Part shown: piece by piece, positions 1 through 6,543 of the stretch
Layout: every line of letters starts with the position of its first letter
Numbering within the stretch: the stretch's first letter is position 1
Source of the DNA: Bacteroidales bacterium UBA3724
GTDB taxonomy: Bacteria > Bacteroidota > Bacteroidia > Bacteroidales > P3
Direction: 5' to 3'
Assembly (NCBI GenBank): GCA_002371315.1
Contig: DFHL01000104.1
Location: forward strand, 1,096 to 15,799
DNA: 14,704 bases
The notes under the pieces: generated by a model
What the model was told of the DNA's origin: nothing
The model's database searches: none
What the model saw: the letters and a program-made list of their open reading frames with translations, nothing else
Position numbers and translations under genes: made by a program

Positions 1-158
1 CATATACTGTACAACGGGCAGTGCGGGTGGTGAAAACCAGTGGGTTACAGCGGCCGTTTTTGGCGGCTGACGGGCGGCTGTCGTGTCAGGTTTTCTGCCA
101 CGCGGAGGCGGAAATAATTTTTTGTTGCGCCAGCAGGCCCCAAATAAAAAAAAATTCC
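1..158. other. Upstream flank with no assignable gene
   Basis: This stretch precedes the first promoter element. One forward frame stays open from the window edge to a TGA at 68-70, and another to a TGA at 31-33. Either could be the tail of a gene lying to the left, but too few codons are visible to recognise a family. I see no RNA gene and no clear terminator hairpin. Confidence 0.3.
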
Positions 159-166
159 TATCTTTG
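159..166 (+). promoter_or_regulatory. Bacteroidota -7 promoter element (TATCTTTG) upstream of the HD phosphohydrolase
   Basis: TATCTTTG fits the TAnnTTTG consensus of the primary sigma factor of Bacteroidota. It follows an A-rich run and lies 59 bases before the chosen ATG at 226, which would leave a leader of about 50 bases. No good TTTG -33 box is present at the usual 19-21 base spacing, so only the -7 part is supported. Confidence 0.55.
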
Positions 167-225
167 CAGTTTCAATAAAAGCGGCAAATAGTCCATATTT
201 AATTCAAACGTTGAAAGATAGGAAG

Positions 226-2244
226 ATGAAGAAGTTCACATCCCACATAATATCGAACCTGCGCATACTGTACCTGGTGTCGATTCTGGCCGTCACGGTG
301 GCGCTGATCCTCGTTATGTTTCCCGACAACACGGTGCGCGAGCAGTACAGCTATGCCGTCGGCTCCTACTGGCACGGCGACGACCTGTATGCGCCCTTCG
401 ACTTCACGATTGTGAAGAACGAGAAGGAGAGCGGCCAGGAGACGAGCCGCATCAGGGCGACGTCGCCCCTCTACTTCTACTTTGACAGCGCCGCGCGCGA
501 CAAGGCCGTCGCCAATGCGGCCCGCCTGCGCCTTTCGCCGCGCGAGGCCGAGCTGGCGCGCGAGGCGATGACGCTGGTCTACGGCTCGGCGGGCTACTGC
601 AGCGGCATCGGGGGCATCGGCGGCCATCCGCTGGTGGTGCTGACGGGCAATGTGGGCCGCGAGCTCGACACGGGTGCCGTGCTGACGCCTGTCGACATCG
701 AACGCTTTGTGGACGAGGCTGTTGCCGACTCGGCGGCGGCTCTGCGGCTGACGCGCCTGCTGACCGACTCGGTGCTGGCGCCCACGCTGGTGTACGACGA
801 GACGCGCACCCACCTGGAGCTCGACTCGCGCCTGTCGCAGCTCTCCTACTCGTCGCGGATGGTGCAGAAGGACGAGCTCATTGTGTCGAAGGGGCAGCGC
901 GTGGACGACGAGACGGCGCTGGTGCTGGCCTCGCTGGAGCAGGAGCAGAGCCGCCGCAGCATAGGCGACTACAACCTGCTGCTGCACTATCTGGGCCAGG
1001 CCCTGCTGTGCGTCATAGCCTTCGTGGCGCTCTATATCTTCCTGAAAAACATACGCCATCCGATGCTCGACGACATCAAGAAGGTGACCTTCGCCTTCTT
1101 CATCGTCATCTTCATCTCGGCCGCCGTGGCGATGGTGGTGCGCGCCGACGCCTCGATGGTGCTCATCGTGCCGATGTGCGTGGTGCCGATACTGATGCAC
1201 ATATTCTTCGATATGCGCGTGGCACTCTATATCCACATCGTGGCCGTCATCATCATCGGCAATATGGTGCCCAACAGCTATGAGTTCATCTTCTACCAGC
1301 TGGTATCGGGAATGATGAGCATTATCACCGTGCGCAACTTCGAGAAGCGCAGCAGCTTCTTCGCCGTGGCGCTGGTCATCTTCGGCACCTACTCGCTCAT
1401 CTACATCGCCGGCGTGCTGAGCACCGACGCCAGCCTGGCCGGCCTGCAGCCCGAGCGGTTCCTAATTTTCTTTGTCAACGCGCTGCTCACCCTCCTCGCC
1501 TACCCGCTCATCTTCCTGTTCGAGAGGATGTTCGGTATGACCACCAACCTGACGCTGATGGAAATTTCGAGCACCAACACGCCGGCCCTGCGCGAGCTGT
1601 CGCAGAAAGCGCCCGGCACGTTCCAGCACTCGATGCAGGTGGCCAACATAGCCGAGGACCTCATCAACGAAATCGGCGGCAACGCCCTGCTGGCCAAGGT
1701 CGGAGCACTCTATCACGACATCGGCAAGATTATGGCGCCCCTCTATTTCACCGAGAACCAGAACAACGGCTTCAACCCGCACGACAACATTGACTATGAG
1801 GAAAGTGCGCACATCATAACCCAGCACGTCAAGGACGGCATCACGCTGGCCAAGAAGTACCACCTGCCCAGCGAGGTGATGGACTTCATCCGCACCCACC
1901 ACGGCACGACGGTGACGGGCTACTTCTACGCCCAGGCATTGCAGCACAAGGGCGACGGCGAAATCAACATCGCCGACTTCCGCTATCTGGGTCCAACCCC
2001 CTTCAGCCGCGAGACGGCGGTGGTGATGATCGTCGACTCGGTGGAGGCCGCCTGCAAGAGCCTCAAGAGCCACGACAAGGAATCCATAAGCCGTATGGTG
2101 GACAACATCATCGACGACAAGATAAAGCACAACCAGTTGAACAACTGTCCGTTGACGCTGCAGGACATCACCCGCATACGCTCGTACATCAAGGACAGGA
2201 TGATGAGCATCTATCACGTCAGAGTGGAGTATCCTGTGAAATAG
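226..2244 (+). CDS. pgpH: 7TM-HD family phosphohydrolase, PgpH/YqfF type (predicted cyclic-di-AMP phosphodiesterase)
   Basis: The 672-residue protein has the PgpH layout. One N-terminal membrane helix (about 12-32) is followed by a large extracytoplasmic 7TMR-HDED region (about 33-250), a cluster of membrane helices (about 252-437) and a cytoplasmic HD domain (about 460-610). Metal-binding residues are visible: His468 (FQHSMQ), the His497-Asp498 pair in HDIGK, His529 and His534, His558-His559 (THHGTT) and Asp604 (IVDSVEAA). Characterised members hydrolyse the second messenger c-di-AMP to pApA. That activity is inferred here, and other HD activities are possible. I chose the ATG at 226 (MKKFTSH) over an in-frame TTG at 211, because ATG is the commoner start and the helix begins soon after it. 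The length fits the family. The next gene follows after 106 bases containing an inverted repeat. Confidence 0.88.
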   Translation: MKKFTSHIISNLRILYLVSILAVTVALILVMFPDNTVREQYSYAVGSYWHGDDLYAPFDFTIVKNEKESGQETSRIRATSPLYFYFDSAARDKAVANAARLRLSPREAELAREAMTLVYGSAGYCSGIGGIGGHPLVVLTGNVGRELDTGAVLTPVDIERFVDEAVADSAAALRLTRLLTDSVLAPTLVYDETRTHLELDSRLSQLSYSSRMVQKDELIVSKGQRVDDETALVLASLEQEQSRRSIGDYNLLLHYLGQALLCVIAFVALYIFLKNIRHPMLDDIKKVTFAFFIVIFISAAVAMVVRADASMVLIVPMCVVPILMHIFFDMRVALYIHIVAVIIIGNMVPNSYEFIFYQLVSGMMSIITVRNFEKRSSFFAVALVIFGTYSLIYIAGVLSTDASLAGLQPERFLIFFVNALLTLLAYPLIFLFERMFGMTTNLTLMEISSTNTPALRELSQKAPGTFQHSMQVANIAEDLINEIGGNALLAKVGALYHDIGKIMAPLYFTENQNNGFNPHDNIDYEESAHIITQHVKDGITLAKKYHLPSEVMDFIRTHHGTTVTGYFYAQALQHKGDGEINIADFRYLGPTPFSRETAVVMIVDSVEAACKSLKSHDKESISRMVDNIIDDKIKHNQLNNCPLTLQDITRIRSYIKDRMMSIYHVRVEYPVK

Positions 2245-2255
2245 AAACATTAACT

Positions 2256-2319
2256 TTAACCTTAACGTTAACTTCAGAATGACTACAGCAATCCAACTGC
2301 GTCAACCAGTTAAGGTTAA
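2256..2319. repeat. Inverted repeat (11-bp arms) between pgpH and yfhO
   Basis: TTAACCTTAAC at 2256-2266 is the exact reverse complement of GTTAAGGTTAA at 2309-2319, with 42 bases between the arms. The arms are built from a repeated TTAACC/TTAACG word. A smaller pair, AACTG (2295-2299) and CAGTT (2307-2311), sits inside. No T-tract follows, so it is not an ordinary intrinsic terminator. The plan resembles the later spacers: reiterated words on the left and their reverse complement on the right. Confidence 0.8.
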
Positions 2320-2321
2320 GA

Positions 2322-2368
2322 ACGAAAACTAAGACGAAAACGAAAACATAATGAAACCGAGAACGAAA
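2322..2368 (+). repeat. Hexamer ACGAAA repeat running from the leader into the yfhO start
   Basis: ACGAAA occurs at 2322, 2334 and 2340 in the leader, and again at 2363 inside the gene, where it encodes Thr5-Lys6. The repeat therefore crosses the ATG at 2351 and supplies part of the N-terminus. The same word recurs at 3731-3760 within the gene. Confidence 0.75.
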
Positions 2369-5017
2369 CAAATCCTCATCCACATCGCTGCTGTCGCCGT
2401 TATGCTGATGGCGGCGTGCATCTATTTTTCGCCGGCATTGGGCGGCGACATCGTCTATCAGGGCGATATGCAGAAGGCCGACGCTATGGCCCACCAGCAA
2501 CGCGCCGCCGCCGACTCGACGGGCACCATTCCCAACTGGAACCCCGGAATGTTCAGCGGTATGCCCGGCTATCAAGTCACCGCCGAACCGCAAAGCTCGG
2601 TGTTCACGCCCCTCAAGGCGCTGCTCATTATGCGCCCCTTCGGCGTGGAACGCAACATCGGCGTGCTGTGGCTCTATCTCATTGGTTTTTATGTGGCTAT
2701 GATTGCCCTGGGCTGCAGCCCCCTGATTTCGCTGCTGACGGCGCTGGCCTTCGGACTGGGGTCGTACAACATCATCATTATCGAAGCCGGCCACATCACC
2801 AAAGCCTGGGCCATAGCGATGATTGCCCCCGTCCTGGCAGGTATGGCGCTGGCTTTCAGAGCGGGAAGCGAAAAGCGGAAGGCGGAAAGCGAGGCTACCG
2901 CGTCAGCCACTGACGAATTAAAAGATTCACGTATTAACAAATCCATCAACTGGAAGCCCGTCGTTTGGGGCGCCATACTGTTCACGCTGGCGCTGGGACT
3001 GCAGATCACCTTCAACCACATACAGATTACATTCTACACTGCCATCGGCGGTGTCATTATGGGTCTGACATATATGGTCTATGCGCTGAAAGACAAATGG
3101 TTCAAGCCGTTTTTGGCCATTGTTGGCATCCTGCTTGCCGGATGCGCCTTTGCCTTGGGCGGCAACTATCGCCACCTTGCTGTCAATCAGGAGTATTCGA
3201 AGGTTACGATGCGCGGCGGCAGCGAGATTAGCGTCAAGCCGCACGACATAGGCCTCGAGGACAAGGCCGAGGCCGAAGCCAACAGCGGCGGCGGACTCGA
3301 CATCAACTATGCCTTCAGCTGGAGCTACGGCATCGGCGAGACCTACACGCTCCTTGTGCCCGGCGCTATGGGCGGTGGCTCGGGCGAGCGCGTTGCCGAC
3401 GACAGCGAATGGGCACGCCGCACGGGCCAGAAGCAGGCACCCCTCTACTGGGGCGACCAACCCTTCACGTCGGGGCCCGTCTATTTCGGCGCCATTGTCA
3501 TATTCCTGTTCGTGCTGGGCTGCTTCATAGTGAGAGGTCCCGAACGCTGGTGGCTGGTCATCGCCACGCTGGTAGCCATCGTTATGTCGTGGGGACGCCA
3601 CTGCCTGTTTGTCAACGAGTTTCTGTTCAACCACCTACCGCTCTACAACAAATTCCGCACCCCCTCGATGAGCCTTGTGCTGGCCAATGCGGCGATGGCC
3701 ATAATGGCGGCGCTGACGCTGAACGTTTTAACGAAAACGAAAACGAAAACCTCAACGAAAGCGGAGAAGGGAGAGCGCGAGAAGCTGAACAAGGCGCTTT
3801 ATTGGGCTGGCGGCATCGTGGGTGGCATACTCCTTATCGGAATCGTGCTGGCCAAGTCGAAGCTTGGATTTGCCGGCGGCGCCGACGAGCAGTACCGCAG
3901 CCAGCTTGGCGACCAGTGGCCTATGTTCGAGAGCCTGCTTGTCGACGAGCGCCGTGCGCTGTTTGTCCGCGACTCGCTGCGTTCGCTGCTGTTTGTCGCG
4001 CTGGCTTTCGTCACCCTGTGGCTTTATGCCAACGACAAGCTGAAAAAGAGCGGCATAGTGCTGGCCATCGTCGGTGTGCTGACAGTCATCGACCTGTGGG
4101 GTGTTGACCGCCGCTATCTGAACGACGAAAACTTCATTGCCCCCGAACGCGCGACGCTGCACCGCACCCCCGCCGAGCAGCTGACCGACCAGATAGCCGC
4201 CGCCAACGGCGACAGCGACTATCGCATATACGACCTGACTGTCAACACCTTCAACGATTCGCGCCCCAGCGCTTTCCACAACCAGATAGGCGGCTACAGC
4301 GCAGCCAAACTGCGCCGCTATCAGGACCTTATAGACTTTTATCTGGGCAGCAAGAAGTTCTACGACTATGTGAACGAGGCCCAGATAAATGTCGGCGGCA
4401 ACCTTGGCAGCACCCCGCTGCTGGCCGTGGATGCCCCCTACCCTGTGCTCGATATGCTCAACTGCCGCTACATTATGCGCAGCTTCGGCGAGGGACAGAT
4501 GCTGCCGGTCCGCAGGACTGCGGCACTGGGCAGCTGCTGGCTGGTCGAGAAGGCTGAATTTGTGGGCGATGCCAATGAGGAAATACTGGCCCTGAACGAC
4601 TTCGACCCCTACAGCACCGCCATCGTCGACAAATCGAAATTCAACATCGATGTCAAGTTTGTGCCGCGCGACAGCAGCGAGTACATCACCCGCGTCCACA
4701 CCTATCCGCAGACGCCCGACAGCCTCACCTATCGTTCGCACACCAGCCAGGAGCGTCTGGCCGTGTTCTCGGAGGTCTATTATGCACCCGACTGGCGCGC
4801 CTATATCGACGGCAAACCCGTCGACCACATACGCGTGGACTACATACTCCGCGGCTTGGTCATCCCTGCCGGCGACCACACGATCCAGTTCGTCAACGAA
4901 GCCCCTACCCTGCACAAGCTCGACAACATAACCCTCGTTGTCTCAATCCTGATGCTCGTTGCGATGGGCGCAGCGCTGTTTGTCGTGTACAGACGCGGAA
5001 AAGTGAATTGTGAATAG
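2351..5017 (+). CDS. yfhO: YfhO family multi-pass membrane protein (GT-C-like)
   Basis: This 888-residue membrane protein has a first helix at about 7-29, then an extracytoplasmic loop with Asp33 and Asp39 (GGDIVYQGDM) and the NWNPGMFSGMPGY segment. Many hydrophobic helices follow, and a soluble C-terminal region precedes a last helix near the end. This is the YfhO family. Firmicute members take part in glycosylating lipoteichoic acid, but the Bacteroidota substrate is unknown to me and a GT-C transferase role is inference. Two hydrophilic low-complexity inserts are encoded by DNA word repeats: residues 171-200 and a Thr-Lys run starting at residue 461. The final residues VNCE and the TAG stop lie inside the heptad repeat that fills the next spacer. 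The ATG at 2351 gives a normal N-terminus. Confidence 0.85.
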   Translation: MKPRTKQILIHIAAVAVMLMAACIYFSPALGGDIVYQGDMQKADAMAHQQRAAADSTGTIPNWNPGMFSGMPGYQVTAEPQSSVFTPLKALLIMRPFGVERNIGVLWLYLIGFYVAMIALGCSPLISLLTALAFGLGSYNIIIIEAGHITKAWAIAMIAPVLAGMALAFRAGSEKRKAESEATASATDELKDSRINKSINWKPVVWGAILFTLALGLQITFNHIQITFYTAIGGVIMGLTYMVYALKDKWFKPFLAIVGILLAGCAFALGGNYRHLAVNQEYSKVTMRGGSEISVKPHDIGLEDKAEAEANSGGGLDINYAFSWSYGIGETYTLLVPGAMGGGSGERVADDSEWARRTGQKQAPLYWGDQPFTSGPVYFGAIVIFLFVLGCFIVRGPERWWLVIATLVAIVMSWGRHCLFVNEFLFNHLPLYNKFRTPSMSLVLANAAMAIMAALTLNVLTKTKTKTSTKAEKGEREKLNKALYWAGGIVGGILLIGIVLAKSKLGFAGGADEQYRSQLGDQWPMFESLLVDERRALFVRDSLRSLLFVALAFVTLWLYANDKLKKSGIVLAIVGVLTVIDLWGVDRRYLNDENFIAPERATLHRTPAEQLTDQIAAANGDSDYRIYDLTVNTFNDSRPSAFHNQIGGYSAAKLRRYQDLIDFYLGSKKFYDYVNEAQINVGGNLGSTPLLAVDAPYPVLDMLNCRYIMRSFGEGQMLPVRRTAALGSCWLVEKAEFVGDANEEILALNDFDPYSTAIVDKSKFNIDVKFVPRDSSEYITRVHTYPQTPDSLTYRSHTSQERLAVFSEVYYAPDWRAYIDGKPVDHIRVDYILRGLVIPAGDHTIQFVNEAPTLHKLDNITLVVSILMLVAMGAALFVVYRRGKVNCE
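2860..2949 (+). repeat. In-frame copy of a spacer-type repeat inside yfhO
   Basis: Five heptads in exact register at 2860-2894 (for example AGCGGAA, GGCGGAA) lead to CGCGTCAGCCA at 2899-2909, then to ACGAATTAA-like sequence. CGCGTCAGCCA is identical over 11 bases to the core edge of the spacer after the DUF6427-like gene (9884-9894). GACGAATTAA resembles the end of the spacer before that gene (AACGAATTAACAA). The 30 encoded residues (171-200) are hydrophilic and rich in Ser, Lys and Glu, between predicted membrane helices. The frame stays open throughout. Confidence 0.7.
3731..3766 (+). repeat. In-frame ACGAAA hexamer array inside yfhO
   Basis: Six hexamers follow one another without slippage: ACGAAA three times, then ACCTCA, ACGAAA and GCGGAG. 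Because the period is a multiple of three, they encode an alternating Thr-Lys run from residue 461. It forms a basic loop after a hydrophobic helix and before the next one. The same word is found around the start codon of this gene. Confidence 0.85.
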
Positions 5018-5121
5018 TGATTAGTGAATTGTGAATTGCGACACGAGCGCATTCGTTTCACCATTCACTATTCACTTTTCACTAATCACCATTCACTAAT
5101 CACCATTCACTAATCACTGAT
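5003..5121 (-). repeat. Spacer A: heptad-phased inverted-repeat element (inverse orientation)
   Basis: The 119 bases are exactly 17 heptads in one register. Five are of GTGAATT/GTGAATA type, three form a core, and nine are of CACNNNN type (CACTAAT, CACCATT, CACTATT). Read on the minus strand, the core gives ACGAATGCGCTCGT, which matches the plus-strand core ACGAACGCGCTCGT of the dapA spacer. This copy is therefore inverted relative to the others. The element supplies the last four codons and the TAG stop of yfhO and ends 24 bases before the flavodiiron start. No U-tract is present. Confidence 0.95.
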
Positions 5122-5145
5122 AACAAATACTTATAAAGAAAAGAT

Positions 5146-6333
5146 ATGAAAAAACAAATCAAGAACAACGTCAGCTGGATAGGCTATATCGACTGGGAAC
5201 TTCAGACCTTCCACGGCGACGACTACTCAATCTTCAACGGCTCAAGCCAGAACGCATACCTTGTCGAAGAGGAAAAGACTGTCCTCATCGACACTATTTG
5301 GACTCCGCACCGCTTTGATTTTGTGGAGAATCTGAAAAAGGAAATCGATCTGAAAAAGATAGACTACATTATTGCCAACCACGGCGAATGCGACCACAGC
5401 GGCGCCCTGACGGCCCTGATGGCCGAGATTCCTGACACGCCCATCTACTGCACTGCGCAGTGCGTGAAAAGCCTTGAAGGCCAGTATGGCAAGCACGGAT
5501 GGAACTTTAACGTAGTGAAGACCGGCGACACCCTCGAGGTAGGTAACGGCAAGAAGCTCATCTTCATAGAGATGAAGATGCTGCACTGGCCCGACTCGAT
5601 GGCCACCTATATGACCGGCGACAACATTCTGTTTTCGAACGACGCTTTCGGCCAGCACTTTGCAGTCGAAGAGCTCTACAACGACAAAGCCGACCAGTGC
5701 CTGCTGTACAAAGAGGCCGTCAAATACTTCACCAATATCCTGAATCCCTTTGCGCCGCTGATTACCAAGAAGCTGGACGAGATTGCGGCCCTGGGTCTGC
5801 CCTTCGACATCATTGCGCCGTCGCACGGTGCCATCTGGCGCGACCGTCCGATGCAAATCGTTGAGAAATATGCACAATGGGCAAATGCCTATCAGGAAGA
5901 CCAGGTGACGATAGCCTACGACACGATGTGGGAGGGCACCACCAAGATAGCACACCGCATCGCCGAGGAGATCCACCGCCAAAGTCCGCAGACGGTTGTA
6001 AAGGTCTTCAACATTGCACGTGCCGACAAGAACGAGATAATGACCGAAGTCTTCAAGTCGAAGGCCATTGCCGTGGGTTCGCCGACGGTGAGCAACAGCA
6101 TCCTGTCGAGCGTGGCCGGATGGCTCGAATTCCTGAAGCAGCTGAAATTCAAAGGCAAACGAGCTGCCGCCTTTGGCTGCTACGGATGGAGCGGCGAGAG
6201 CGTGAAGATACTGCAAGAGCGTATGCGCGATGCCGGCTTCGAGGTTGTGGACCAGAGTGTCCGCTCGCTTTGGAATCCCGAAGAGAGCGACTTGGCCAAC
6301 GCTGCGCCTCTGGCTGCTGCACTGCTTGCATAG
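5146..6333 (+). CDS. fprA: FprA family A-type flavoprotein (flavodiiron protein, O2/NO reductase)
   Basis: This 395-residue cytoplasmic protein has a metallo-beta-lactamase-like domain (about 1-250) and a flavodoxin domain (about 254-395). The diiron ligand pattern is complete: His79, Glu81 and Asp83 in HGECDH, His147 in LHWPD, Asp166 in SNDAFGQH and His227 in SHG. The FMN site shows in YDTMWEGTTKIA (258-269), GSPTVSNSIL (311-320) and FGCYGWSGES (343-352). Such proteins reduce O2 to water or NO to N2O using electrons from rubredoxin or F420-like donors, and they protect anaerobes. No rubredoxin domain is fused. The start at 5146 follows an A-rich leader (AAGAAAAGAT). The gene is closed by a strong terminator, so it is probably the end of a transcript. 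I see no promoter consensus right upstream, so read-through from yfhO is possible. Confidence 0.95.
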   Translation: MKKQIKNNVSWIGYIDWELQTFHGDDYSIFNGSSQNAYLVEEEKTVLIDTIWTPHRFDFVENLKKEIDLKKIDYIIANHGECDHSGALTALMAEIPDTPIYCTAQCVKSLEGQYGKHGWNFNVVKTGDTLEVGNGKKLIFIEMKMLHWPDSMATYMTGDNILFSNDAFGQHFAVEELYNDKADQCLLYKEAVKYFTNILNPFAPLITKKLDEIAALGLPFDIIAPSHGAIWRDRPMQIVEKYAQWANAYQEDQVTIAYDTMWEGTTKIAHRIAEEIHRQSPQTVVKVFNIARADKNEIMTEVFKSKAIAVGSPTVSNSILSSVAGWLEFLKQLKFKGKRAAAFGCYGWSGESVKILQERMRDAGFEVVDQSVRSLWNPEESDLANAAPLAAALLA

Positions 6334-6359
6334 GGCGTTACAGCGCCGACAGCAAAACG

Positions 6360-6398
6360 GAAAGTGGAGACAACCGCGATTGTCTCCACTTTCTTTTT
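6360..6398 (+). terminator. Rho-independent terminator after the flavodiiron gene
   Basis: A perfect 14-bp stem (GAAAGTGGAGACAA at 6360-6373, TTGTCTCCACTTTC at 6380-6393) encloses a six-base loop CCGCGA. It is followed by TTTTT. It lies 27 bases after the stop codon. This is the only classical intrinsic terminator I see in the window. Confidence 0.95.
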
Positions 6399-6510
6399 CC
6401 CATTTGGGAGAACCTGTTCGGGGGAAGGCGTTTCCGACTGCAAATCAAACCGTAAGGAGGCGGAGAAAAACATTTTTATAATAAAGGATGAAGAATTGGT
6501 AAAAAAAACG

Positions 6511-6518
6511 TATTTTTG
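6511..6518 (+). promoter_or_regulatory. Bacteroidota -7 promoter element (TATTTTTG) for the subtilase
   Basis: TATTTTTG matches TAnnTTTG and lies 26 bases before the first base of the subtilase ATG, downstream of the terminator at 6360-6398. A TTTG box at the normal -33 spacing is not obvious. Position between a terminator and a gene start supports an independent transcript. Confidence 0.65.
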
Positions 6519-6543
6519 CATTTTAAATAAATAATCCCCGAAT

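Noticed and set aside
2..70. Tail of an upstream gene ending at TGA 68-70
   Set aside because: Only 22 codons are visible without a recognisable motif, and a competing frame is open over the same bases.
199..1236. Long minus-strand open frame opposite pgpH, and a similar one at 3752-4915
   Set aside because: They lie opposite well-supported genes, are His/Arg/Val-rich with no domain, and are typical antisense shadows of GC-rich coding sequence.
5003..5121. CRISPR array
   Set aside because: The units are seven bases with no distinct spacers or 24-37 base repeats, and no cas gene is near.
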